Source: Syngnathus acus (lineage: Eukaryota > Chordata > Actinopteri > Syngnathiformes > Syngnathidae). Taken from it: 64,000 nucleotides of DNA. The DNA lies in NCBI RefSeq assembly GCF_901709675.1, contig NC_051094.1, positions 8,736,501-8,800,500 on the forward strand, written 5' to 3'. The notes under the pieces were generated by a model. The model made no database searches and was not told the DNA's origin. It saw only the letters and a program-made list of their open reading frames with translations. The position numbers and the translations under genes were made by a program. How positions within the stretch are numbered: position 1 is the stretch's first letter; each line of letters begins with the position of its first letter. This document shows, piece by piece, positions 49,401-64,000 of the stretch.

Positions 49401-52400
49401 CACGAGAATGAATAAAAGCTTGTTCAAACATTTAGGAAAAGGTGGCCCACAACAACCAGTCAAGTATGACTTCACCGAGGTGGTTTGAACCATTTTGGTT
49501 TGGCCGTTTTGGTTTTTACACATTTGTTTTCACTCTGCTCTCATGGTTTCAGTAATGTTATTGACAACAAAAGGGAATAAGAGAAAGAAGCACTAAATTG
49601 GCTTGTTGTGTACAAAATAGCAAAACGCCGCCTCTCACGCAAAGACCACCCGCGACCAAATGAGAACATGTGAAATAGAAAATGAACGTCATTGTCCTTC
49701 ACAGCACACTAAAATGATCCGACAATGTTTGCAATGTTTTTAATGATGAGTATTTTCAAATAGAAAATACTGTTCCTTCCCATTCATCTAAAGAGAACAA
49801 GATCAAACGTGCTGAAAAGAAGCACGCCAGGCTTTGTAGCGCCTCTCTCCATCTCGGCACAATTAACAAAGAGAGCGTACCCGACACCCAGCAAGAGTGT
49901 ACTTGTAAGGTCAACCTGCAAAAAGTGGATCAGCAGGTGCCCGCAAAGCACATCATGCAGATTTACACACATTCAGCCATGCACACAGCTACTAATACAT
50001 ACACCAAATCACGCACGGTTGATCTGATACAGCCAGACATCAGCAATCATTGCCTGTAAGTGATATTCGTCTTCCTAAATCACTTGTGATAGCGAAAAAA
50101 GAAAATTGGCACTTCAGATGAAGTATCATGTTGTGTCTGGCATGAATAAGAAAACAGAAGAGATATTTACAGCATTCATAAACCCACCGAGGTAGGATCT
50201 CCAGACTCCAGATGTCTGTCTGATTAAGATGATACTTTGTTATGCTACTTAACTCTGCCAGGGGGATCTGGTGAGGACTCGTCTTCTCCAATCTCATTGG
50301 TTGGCCTCTGGGTGACCCGTCTCAGATGGGAGACTTGAGATGTCACACCGGTTGAAATGCAGAGTGACTGGTTGAAGAAAGTGTGTTTGGAAAGGACTTT
50401 TATGTCGTGGCTAGAAAAGTAGGTCAAGTGTCTTCACGCTCATAGTCACGGTTCCTTCAATATTCTCACGTCATTCAGGTGGGCCAGACAAAAAAAAAAA
50501 AAACAACTAGCTATTTCAACCGCACTTTATTTATTCCCCAAAAGCACCATGTCTGGTCAATTTCAAATCCGAGCAGGAAGCTCTCGAGTGTCTCTGCGGA
50601 GCCGGAAGCAATCAGTAAATCACAACAGAGAATACATCAGCGGCGATCCGACAACAGAGACACGGATGTCAAACAGTGAGAGGGGGTGGCGGTTAATGGC
50701 ATCAATATGTCACTACGGACAACATCATAATCTGTGCCAATACGAGCGGTGGGCTGTGGGTGAATGATTGGCTTAGTGGATTTCTGGAATACGGCTGGAA
50801 AGACAAACCTCACAATCCAAGCACATGTTGACTTTTTTCAGTATACACCAGGTGATTAATGAACAAGCACGCCCTAAAGGTGAACCCAGACAACCAACGG
50901 CGACTTAAAACTAGAGATTAATCACAGACGTGGCCTACAATCACTCTGGAAACGTCGGTGCCGCCACACAGTCTCAATACAAAGCTCCACGTCAACATCG
51001 TGTTCCTCGGCTGTGATACATCCTGGTCTCCAGTACAGCACTACAAGAATGATCTGAACAAGCCTCTTGTCTCTGCATCTGACAGGTACAAGCACAACAC
51101 AAATAATCACCACTGTGTACGTAAATCTTTTACATCCATGGAAATATTCATGAAAAGCTTACTGTCGATTTGCCCTCAACACGTTCACTGCCATTGACGG
51201 ATATAGACGTCAAAGAGCCATTTTAACTGAGCGGACAGGGAATGAGTTCAGCAGGGCTTTCCAGCTCAAGAGGTACATTTTGATACCTCTCCTTGCGTCC
51301 TTTTTATACAGCAGAGTGTGACATTGTATTTTTTCTTTCAATCCAGAAAAGACTTTTTGATTTTATTTTCTGCAACACTGCCAAAACAAAGCATCGCTTC
51401 ATTCTTTGCTTTCCCCTCTTCTGATGTTTCTTCATTAGGTTTCCCTCCTTTTTCTGCTCAAGGCCCCTTTGGTTCTCGTTGGACTCTATCAATTCTCATT
51501 CTCTGTGTCAGGCTGATCTGTAGCCACCGCGTGATCGTGTCTGACTGCGATTCTGTCCGACACAGAGCACAACAGGGAACAGTCGGCTCTGATCAGCACA
51601 GATGGAAAGACACCTGCTCCGTAATGGGCTTTTCAAATCCTTTGTCCGTCTCTTTCGTTTTCTAATAGAAGCTTGTACAAATGCACACACACACGCGTGT
51701 GTTTTGTTCAGAGGCAAACTTGGGCATGACATGAAGGGACATCCTCCTCCTCCCATTGTCCACTGTAGCTGCTGGGTGATGGATGAGATGAGTAGAAATG
51801 GGCCACAGATAAAACGACTCGACAATATGGAGCCACGATGATGGGTCCAAATACGGGCAGAAGGGAGTCAGCAACGGAGAGAATCCGGGTGGATTTACAG
51901 GGAGTGGCTCACATCACACAATTCCTGTCTGAAACCCGATGAGATCAATCCAGTTGGGTGGCCAGTTGGGGATCTGCCTCTGATGAGTTTTCATTTTCTG
52001 GGTGTGGGCAACCAAACTATTTCAGTGTACATTATTCCAACGGTGACAGACACAGATGATTTGAATAAAAGCTTGTTACGTTCCTCTATAGCTCTCATCG
52101 GACGTAAATAACCCCTCTTTTAAACCTGTATTGTTTTTGGAATGTGTTTTAATGTGTTCCTGATGCCCCTTTCTGTCCTTTGTATGCTGTGTGATGCCAC
52201 ACAGTACTCGTAACAGCGTTTCCAAGGTAACGGCATTGCGACAGGTTTATGCAGAATTTTTAATTGTGTTTTAGAGCAAAAATGATTGGGCCCCATGAGG
52301 TTAATTGTGATGTATTCTCATAAATCACCGTGAGTATTTGCGATCTGATTTGTTTTTTTTATATTGCAGTTAGGAAATTAAAATTCATACAAAAACACCA

Positions 52401-55237
52401 GCAGTATGTAGTACAAATAAATGTTTGATTTTTTGTTTTTTTACCCTTTAATCATAAAAAAACACAATTAAAAAAAAACGTGCAAGACCAAGAGAAGGCT
52501 GTAAACTGAGTTTGCAAGCAAAATTTTGTTCCATCCCATGAAGCCTGGCACATCCTGGCAGACAAAGACAGCAAAGCCATTAGGACTAGTTGAAATTAAG
52601 TTTCTGAAACTGTGCATGGCGTTGTCGGAAAGCAACAGACTGCACACTCCAGGACAGCGTTAAAAGGGAAAAAAGGAAAAGAAAAAAAAACACGGACTGC
52701 AGATACGTGCATAGCACACTGCCATTAAGTCACTCACTGGGCAAATGCAATATGGCCTACAGGTGTCATTAAAAATAATACCCCACTTCCATGCTGTGCT
52801 GGTTCCAAGCAACATTTTGCTATCATACTTTACATTTACTTCAGCATCCACAGAGAAAACAACAACAATCAAGGAGAAGTGATTTCATTCAAACACACAT
52901 GATGAAAGATAACAGATGCCATCAATGAAAATGTTCATCTCCCATCATCTTTTCTGACTGGCCTACCACAAAGGCAATCGGCTCTTATATCATCAGAATC
53001 AATTCTTTGGGATGACGTAACCATAACGCGTGCATGTTTGTGTGGAAGCAAGTGTGCCCATAACAGCCAGAGGAGATCTACGTGCAGAGGGAATATGAGC
53101 TAATCAATCACATCACGCTTGAAATTAGGGGCACATTGATCTGATCTCAGCTTTGACAAACATTCTTAACCTGAATAAATCCACCCGGACACACACACGT
53201 ATGTATGAATATTGTATAACCTGCCACCGTGCATGCTCGCCCAGAAGTATGCACCACAGACACTATGACTATTTACCGAGTAACCACGCTGACACAGAGG
53301 GGCCCCTGTGTAGCCTACTTTCAAGGTGGGATGATTTTCCAAGTGGGTGGCTGATCATTTGGATGCTTCGTGCATTCGCCACACTGTGCTGTCAAAATCG
53401 GAAGTCGAGAGGCAAGCACAACATACTCGGGAGAATATTTAAGTTATCTATATATAGTTTTTTTCAAATGTGTTTTTTTTTCTTCTGAATATATATGTAT
53501 GCATGATCTATTGATCGTGTATCAAGAAAATCATAAAAAAAGATAGTAAATGTTTTGTTTTGCTTTGTTTTATTTTTACATTTAGTGTTGCAATTCAAGT
53601 GTTTTTTATTTTTTTATTATTGATTGTTATACTTGGCAGGGATGAAGGTCTGGTAGCTCCTCAGTCACCACCCAAAACCAATTGGCCCAGAAACTATTAA
53701 CCTTCTTTTCCACGAACGTGGACGCAATTGGATCCAAATTACACCCCACTTGTACAGGTGAGTACAGGTCAGAATGACGGAAGCTTATGAGTGTTTCTCT
53801 TACCAAGTAATCATTAGCACTCCTCTCAAAGTGTTAGTGTTATTGAGGGTATGTTTGAAGAACTCTTGCCGTGTAATGTACTGTAGGAGGTAAGATTGAA
53901 GAGCCAGAACAGCCCGGGCTCTATTTCTGTGATCGGCGTAAATCTTTCGTGGCATAAATATGAACGGAGGCGGGTTACACCCGAGCTTGGTGATATTGTA
54001 GACGAGTCCAGGCACATTCAATATGCATTCATTATTCCATACACTTATTTTTAATTAGCGCCAACAAAGGTGTCATATCAAATGTTTTTCCTCTAATGAT
54101 CAGTTTTCATTAATACTCCCAGAGAAGGAGGATTTTAATATTCATAGTTGCATGGCACTACAGTGCATCATATGGAAATTTTCTAAGCCAAGTGAGGGAA
54201 ATATTAGAAAAACTCCTTATTAACAGTCCTGCAGAGGCAATCAGGAGGATAAGGAAGTATTGAAGTACTTCTGTAGCAGGACAACGAAGCAATGAAAAAG
54301 CAGGGCTGATGGAAGGTGATTTACGCTCCTGACATTTTTAACTGAATTACCCAGGATCCCTTGCGGTGTGATTACCGTGATACAGTCTTGGTGCATGGGT
54401 GTATCATTTCTCTTCCCTCCCTGCCTACTCAGGGCTAAAAGAAGGATTTAAACCCAATAAGAATGATATAAAAATACCAGACAGGAAAATGTTGTGCAAG
54501 CCACTCACTATGCTGGCTGCAGGTGAACCTTCAACAACATGTTGTGTCTGTTGTTCTTGCCAGTGCAAACATGCCTAATATAAATTTTCATGTTGATTCA
54601 GATCAATCTAAACCAGCTGCTCGAGGAAAATGTTTTATATGTGTGCAAGCATGCAAGTTTCACTGACTTCTCCGGTGCCAGAACAAAAGTTCTGAATTAT
54701 CAAACTAGCTCCCTGAAAACGAAATGAAATACAACGCAATATTTTTTTTTTTTTTGCGCAAAGGGTATTTTTGCTAATACGACTTATATCAGAGTCAAAC
54801 ATGTAAACTGTTAGACCAGCTCAGTGTCAAGCTGTGCGGAAGGCTTAAAACCACCCATTGGTTTGTTTCAGTCAGCTCGTCTGCTCCTAAAAACAGATAG
54901 AGGGAGACGCTCTCATTTCACGCTAGCAGGAGTTAATGATATTGAAGCAGACATACTCACATGTGCTGCGATTCCAACACACACAAGCACATAGGCACCA
55001 ATGGGCGTACACACGCAGACACACAATGTAGTTCCTATCTGATGGCCTGAACAACAGCAACCTCTGAGATAAAGAGCAGCTTTCCTCTTCATGTGATACA
55101 CATCCATGTTCAGCCTCGAGATGATGTGTGCATGCGTGTGCGCGTGTGTGTTTAGCTGGTTGTGCACAGTTGCAGCTGCACTGTGACCGATGCAGGACCA
55201 ATCACTCAGTGATCCCATTACAAGGGTCTAACAATGT
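43462..55237. other. Intergenic DNA between rgmb and riok2, part 3
   Basis: About 11.8 kb without a supportable gene. It includes short TG runs at 47947-47971 and 49319-49341, C-rich runs near 48128-48138, and repeat-like DNA at 46380-46520 (the ggactggcaacc string of fish dispersed repeats). The stretch 47690-47890 is unique-looking, balanced in composition and low in simple repeats, which is one plausible place for a conserved regulatory element. Confidence 0.35.
51178..51246. repeat. Possible dispersed fish repeat fragment
   Basis: The motif cgttcactgccattgacgg followed by atatagacgtc is one I associate with an interspersed repeat in percomorph genomes. The boundaries and family are not clear here. 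Confidence 0.35.
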
Positions 55238-55394
<157 letters not shown>

Positions 55395-58300
55395 ATGCTC
55401 TGTTCATTGCGTTCTCAATCACTCTGGCATGCTATTATCTATCTAAGGACAAAGCTACATCACTCACACTTAAACACATGGGAACATTTTTTTTTTTTTC
55501 GAGGACCTCCCCTTGCCCGCATCTATTCCCTAATTTTTATTCATTGGGTCATTTTTGTCAACAGTCAAGGACATGGGGGGATAATAGTGGTACAGAAATA
55601 TTTTGAACAATTCGGTAGAACATCAGTAAAACGTGAGCTAAAATAAGTGGGGAGTTGGATCAATCGAAACTTCATACTCCGTCCATCCTTCTATTATCAG
55701 AAGCGCTTTATCCTCACAAGGGCCACGAGTGTGCTGGAGCCTACATTCACTTGAATTAAAAGTGCATACAAATTACGTCATTTTGTGTAGAGCCTAATAT
55801 GAAAATATCCTCCTTGTCGTGACCAAGGGAAACTTCAGATGTCTTATTGACTGAGTTTTGTCAATATACTCACAAAATCAACAAAACTGTATTATACACT
55901 GTTCGGCTACGGATTTTAGTTATTGATCTGACTCCAAATTACGATCAACACTTAACACATGAGTCGTTATGTCCTAATCCACACACTGGTACACCTAACA
56001 ATTTTGCGAGTTCGTTCTGTCAAAGAGAAGACCAGTAGATCAATTAGGCCGAATTTACCAATTGTTTAATCCTGACAAAGCAAGCTAATACAGGCGCCTG
56101 GGTCTGGGGTCCTTAACACCAAAAAACTCGTGTGCCTTCGTGACCATCAAAGACAACACATTCTTCCGGGTTGCCCAGTTTTAAGTAAACACAATATGAA
56201 TATTCAAGCATGCAAAATATTGTGTGGTGATTGGTCGATGGTCATCTCCTCCTCGTTCGGGTGTTTTTCCGCTGCTCAGCGCAGGTGTCTGGACCACCAA
56301 GACGAGTTGTTATTCGCGTTCCTCACCGGCCTTGGGATGTCCTCCCTGTCTGGACATCCTGTTCCACAATACTTTGTAGAAAATAAGTTCATGCAGTTGC
56401 CTGCACATTCCTTTTCACTTATTATGCGAGCACACGAGTACACGACTACTGAAAATTATGTTGATATGATTATAAGTCTAGCGCCGCCTTAATAAAATAT
56501 GTTTGCAAACTGCCGAAAGCACATTTCCCTTTAACACACATTGATAGCTGAAATAAGCTCGTTTTGAATGGGCAGTCCCATTTTGTGCAAATGAGCCGCT
56601 GCATCCCCCCTCCCAAGATGTGCCAACATATAAAGCCTTTCATGACCATGCTGATGATGAACTAAAGCGAGGCTGGCAACTGGGGTCCCAAGTCTAAAAA
56701 AGGCAAGTGCAAACTGCAAAGTGCATGTGAAGTCACCCGCCAGTAGGTTATGCCCTCCCTTCTCATATTACTCATCATACCCCTCATTAACTAGCTTCTG
56801 TGTTGTCACACATAACGGGGTTTCCATCAGGACAAAAAAAGCGTAAGTAGATCTGCTATCCTGAGCTCTGATCTAATCATATGCAATGTTTCCAAACACA
56901 CACACACACCACAGCCACTGGATGAAGGTAAAAGTGGTGATACCAGTAAGAAACAAAGCCTGCTCTTGTTGTTGAAGACTTACCTGAGCTTCTCCAATAT
57001 CCTCCATTTTGTATTCTCCCAGCACTTCTCACTGCTGGAAGACAACAAGACAAGGAATTGAATGGATCCTCCCCACAGAGTGTGAGTTGAGGTGTGTATA
57101 TTAGCCTTTAAAATGCTCATATTTGTAAATAGAGCAAACATCCTGTGAGAAAACGTTGGGGGCCAGACGCTCAAAGATACAGTGTTTATAGAAGCAACGT
57201 TATTTTCTAATGTAAAAAAAAAAGAGACCTCCAGTAAGTATGTTTTAGTTTCTTATAGTCATCCTCTAGCAGTTGTTTCTTTTCTCAAATCAAGTGCACA
57301 TGTTATGTAATTGTGTTTCATGGGGTTGCAATGATTTATCATGATCACATTTTTATATCAGAGAACAGTAGCAGATGATAGTACTAAATAACCCAGACTT
57401 TGGCTCTCGAGGCACATTAAGATGAAGCGCTGCGTGCATTAAACTACTGATAATAATCTAAAGCACATATTTGCAACTCCAAATTAAGATCGTGTATTAT
57501 GTATTCCTTTCATGGTTTCTATGAAATAACACGGGTAAGGGTCGATCGTTCGTCTACATCAAACATTGTGACCACTTGACTTCAGTTAGATCTCCAAAGG
57601 CTCTTTCATCACTTTGACCTATCTAGCTCACACTTTCATCCACAGCTAACGAGGGGCTCATTAAATTCTCATCAAAGAGCACCGGAGGTGCACGGTGGAT
57701 ATTCATCCCCCCTACGGATCAGAAATGGATAGGGGTCAATCATATTTTAAACAATAAACGTGAGGTACAAAGGGCATACACGAGTGCATAAATACATAAA
57801 AAGAGGTGAATATATCTCAGGCTGCTCTACAATCAGATGAATTTCATTTTATATATCAGAGACAAAAGGAAACACAGGCAACTGCTTATGTGCATGATGG
57901 ATGTTCCACCATGTTCACTTAATTCCCTATTTGGCCTTAAACCTTGATCACACAAAACACTATACTTCATAGGCCAAGATTATCTTTTTATATTTATTAT
58001 AGATAGCCAAACTATTTTAAAAATCCTATAATTGTGTATTGTAAAAATCTGATGAAAATCTGAAATCATATATGGAATGCCAGATTTAGTGCATTCAAGA
58101 TGTTTTAGGAATAGGCGGAAGGATTTTTGTTGATCCCTCCAAAACAAAATATTAAATTACCAAATGGTTCCAGGATTTAATCTTTTTTATTATTATTTTT
58201 ATAGGCAGTTTTGGGAGAAGCGTCACTGCCAAATATCAGAAAGACCATCTGGGGTATTCATCAAATAAAAAGCCAGCAGGTGGATGAAAACAACACAAGT

Positions 58301-58700
58301 GATATTCAAAACTAGACTTAAAACTGAGACAATGCATTGAAGAGACAAAGACACCAGGACTGACTGTACTGCACTCAAATTGTGTCACAGTGCCATCTAG
58401 CATCATTATGACTTACTACAAGGAACCTTTGTGGTACGAGTATTTCTCCGTTAACATCACAAAGATTCAAACACAGATTTGAGATTTAGTATAGTGTCTG
58501 TTTTATATAGAGTTCAATGGAAAAATGAATCGAATATTTTTATTTTAGGTGGAAAAGTAAGGCAAAAAAAAGATCTAAATATGAATACAAACAAAATAGC
58601 TTTTCAGCTCTAATTATTCAAGGTAATTTTCATTGTTGCAGCATAGCAGCCAAATCAAATCCGATCAAAACATTTATATTTAAGCGGTTACCACGAGATG
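55395..58700. other. Intergenic DNA upstream of riok2
   Basis: No gene supported. It contains a poly-T run (55487-55499), a SINE-tail fragment at 55680-55745, and AT-rich DNA. The 120-residue open frame at 56130-56492 lacks any recognisable feature. Confidence 0.4.
55680..55745 (-). repeat. SINE 3'-end fragment, minus orientation
   Basis: The order gtccatccttctat, agcgctttatcctcacaagg, gtgctggagcctac matches the 3' portion of the tRNA-derived SINE family also present at 23.8-24.2 kb. The 5' tRNA part is missing. Confidence 0.55.
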
Positions 58701-58860
58701 GCGCTCACTTTTCTTTTGGTCTACTTTCAATGCCCTCCCCTCAACATGACGTACTTCCGTAAATCTACTTCCGCTATGTCCATGTGTTTACAAAAAAATA
58801 TGTGCGACTTGTTTTGACTTATTTCATCCAATTATTTGACACAGACTTGGCGTTTAAAAC
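58690..58860 (+). promoter_or_regulatory. riok2 promoter with paired ETS sites
   Basis: Two ACTTCCG motifs (58753-58759, 58767-58773) and a GATGGCGC (58697-58704, YY1-like) lie 90-160 bases before the start codon, with no TATA box. This arrangement is usual for ribosome-biogenesis and other housekeeping genes. Confidence 0.55.
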
Positions 58861-62170
<3,310 letters not shown>

Positions 62171-62500
62171 ATGCTCGTCTGGTACTCGTCTGCCTCAGGA
62201 GGGTTATCATGATCACATCTGTTAAACAAACTGTTTTGGACCAGTAACACCCCGTTATGTCCAGAATAGACAGATGTCTGTTGTGGTCAACTATCAGCCT
62301 ACAATTCAATGTAAATTATGTGACACAAATGCTATCACCATTCAAACAATTGCTTAATGTGTCTTTTATGTCTTTTTCAAACATTCAATATTGAAGGAAA
62401 ATATGCTCATGTTGGATTGAAAAGCTTTAAAATGATCGGAAATGTTTGGAATGGAATTCAAATCATGAAAGGTAACGCAAACAAAGCAATTACTTAGAGA

Positions 62501-62506
62501 AATAAA
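62501..62506 (+). promoter_or_regulatory. riok2 poly(A) signal AATAAA
   Basis: First canonical hexamer after the riok2 stop, 331 bases downstream. Confidence 0.6.
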
Positions 62507-63221
62507 CATAATCTCGAAAGATGCAGGAAATGGTTGCTTATTTCAATCGAATCCTAGCACGACAATTTGAGCGATGAAGAAAAAAGTGGATCTGGCAGTT
62601 GAATAAGTGTTTTCTCAGAAGTTGGAGGTATTCAGAAAGCGGGTGAATTCCTACTTGAACAAAGGCTATTCATTTCCAAGAGGATGAATGGAGCTCAGAC
62701 CCAAGGCTCAGTGGGCCCAAAAACTTGTGGGACGAGTGCTTTGTGAACCCCGCCCCTTCCCACACTTGTTTGCAAACTAAATTAGCAGCGTTATGATAGC
62801 GGGGTGGCGAAAATGTGAACAGCAAATACACGACAGTGATATCAAGAGGTTCACGATTTGTCGTATGTTCGATTTTGCAGCAATAAGCAGCTTTAAAAGT
62901 TACCGGTCAGGGATTAGCCAGCTGCACAGCTCGATGGAAGGGGCTCAGCATTCCAGGGCTTGCACCTCTGCGTGTGGAGAGAGTGAGGGGGCCCTCTCAG
63001 CTAATTGGCAGCAAGAGTGACAAAGGTGGTCTGCTTCAAACAAAAACATAAGACTGGCTGGACCCAGAGCCAAAGGAGGGGGGGAAAGGAGGTTTAGTAG
63101 GCGGAGAGAGGACGAGGGCGTTGAGCCATTAGAATTTGAGTTATTTCCTTGTAATGTTGCCATCCTGCGCTGACATGGCAGGTGAATGAGGCGAGTGGAC
63201 TGAAATTTCCCGAATCCGTGA
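62507..63221 (+). promoter_or_regulatory. riok2-lix1 intergenic region and lix1 promoter/5' UTR
   Basis: About 0.7 kb. It includes a GC-box-like ccccgccccttccc (62749-62762) and a purine-rich G run (63074-63097) closer to the gene. The lix1 transcription start cannot be placed by eye. No other gene is seen. Confidence 0.4.
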
Positions 63222-63794
63222 ATGACCATGAATAAAGAGGAAGATGAGGACAGTTTCATGTCTTACTTGTCCCAGAACAACATTGAGCTCAGCCCAAAAG
63301 ACTGTGAGTAAACTTTCAACTTATAGTTCCACGTTACAGGAAATGTATTAAGAGAGCTTCATATTGATATTCATATGAACATTTTAAGACAAAGACGTTT
63401 AAACATTTAACAAAGCCCACATTTAGCTCTAGTGTGAAATAATACCAGCAATATTTTATTGAATACACCTCAAAGGCAATTGCAAATAATTGTTATCTTG
63501 GAATTTTATGGCTGCAAAATGTTCAAAAAATAAAAGCTGGGACAGACTTTACCACTGGGTTACATCACCTTTTGTTTTAATTGTCCAGTCAATGTAGTGG
63601 CCATGCTCCATAACTTCTGGGAACAGAAGCAAGTGGGTCACGTAGAGGGATCCTCCCCTGGATCAGATGGTTCTGTGAGGGATGCAGCGGGCCAGATAAG
63701 AACCCTGCTCCTATATGAATCTGCTGCTTGCCCTGGTCCACCGTTTGTCTGCTATGTCACACTGCCAGGAGGAAGTTGCTTTGGCAACTATAAG
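63222..63794 (+). CDS. lix1: Limb and CNS expressed 1 (Lix1), 5' part; gene runs off the window
   Basis: Exons: 63222-63303 (starts MTMNKEEDEDSFMSYL) and 63589-63794, joined through a split Phe codon; further exons lie past 64000. Exon 2 contains DFNVVAMLHNFWEQKQ and PPFVCYVTLPGGSCFGNYK, matching the start of the LIX1/LIX1L family double-stranded-RNA-binding-like fold. LIX1 is linked to Hippo signalling and mesenchymal or muscle progenitors in vertebrates. Compared with human LIX1, the segment between WEQKQ and YES is about 15 residues longer and Gly/Ser-rich, and the first 27 residues differ entirely. A second in-frame ATG lies two codons in. Synteny next to riok2 favours lix1 over lix1l. 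Confidence 0.9.
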
Positions 63795-64000
63795 GTGTGT
63801 AGGAAAATTTGGAATACACTCTCTTGTATATCGACCTTGACTGTATTTAATGACGTCATAACGGCTCCAGATAACTTTAGCATGCATTAATGATTAAAAT
63901 ATACTGTGTAACAATTCCACAACATTATTTTGAGCCTAAAATATTTCAATCAGTGCTCTATGAAGGTTTAAATTATTAATGTTTACTTTGGTATTGGATA
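63795..64000 (+). other. lix1 intron 2 (partial)
   Basis: Begins at the gtgtgt donor at 63795 and runs to the window edge. The next lix1 exon is not included. Confidence 0.75.

Noticed and set aside
56130-56492. 120-residue open frame on the plus strand
   Set aside because: No signal peptide, domain, splice context or repeat; composition fits random open sequence.

Overview
The window is nuclear DNA of a ray-finned fish, most likely a percomorph teleost. The evidence is many-exon genes with GT-AG introns, fish-type LINE and SINE tails, a tRNA-derived SINE with the familiar 'gtgctggagcctatcccagc' block, long TG/CA microsatellites, and the gene order erap/lnpep - rgmb - riok2 - lix1. That set matches human 5q15 (ERAP2, LNPEP, LIX1, RIOK2, RGMB), partly rearranged. 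I cannot name the species from the sequence alone.

Region by region. 1-4.3 kb holds a 5'-truncated LINE fragment, a 146-bp hairpin-forming insertion with a 15-bp target duplication, and probably the lnpep 3' UTR. 4.36-12.68 kb (-) is lnpep (22 coding exons, 1028 aa). 13.90-18.83 kb (-) is a tandem paralogue, an erap2-like ER aminopeptidase (20 coding exons, 949 aa), with an interferon-response element near 19.9 kb. 20.25-21.24 kb (+) is a four-exon gene reading signal peptide, one C-type Ig domain, a short Cys-bearing connecting peptide and a transmembrane helix with two Lys five residues apart. This is the layout of a pre-T-cell-receptor alpha chain (PTCRA) and is the most interesting item here. 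22.91-30.42 kb (-) is rgmb (3 coding exons, 465 aa), meeting the previous gene tail to tail. From 30.5 to about 58.7 kb I find no protein gene: repeats, microsatellites and possible regulatory DNA. 58.86-62.17 kb (+) is riok2 (10 exons, 517 aa). 63.22 kb to the end (+) is the 5' part of lix1 (two exons in the window).

How they fit together. lnpep and erap2 are M1 zinc aminopeptidases linked in mammals to MHC class I peptide trimming, and both show an ISRE-like motif. The candidate ptcra lies head to head with erap2, about 0.4 kb of shared promoter apart, so two functions of the alpha-beta T-cell axis (peptide supply and thymocyte receptor assembly) sit side by side. rgmb (BMP co-receptor/neogenin ligand), riok2 (40S ribosome maturation kinase) and lix1 are the conserved neighbours.

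All exon coordinates come from reading splice sites and reading frames by eye. Every multi-exon model closes in frame across all junctions, but UTRs, transcription starts and poly(A) sites are inferred.
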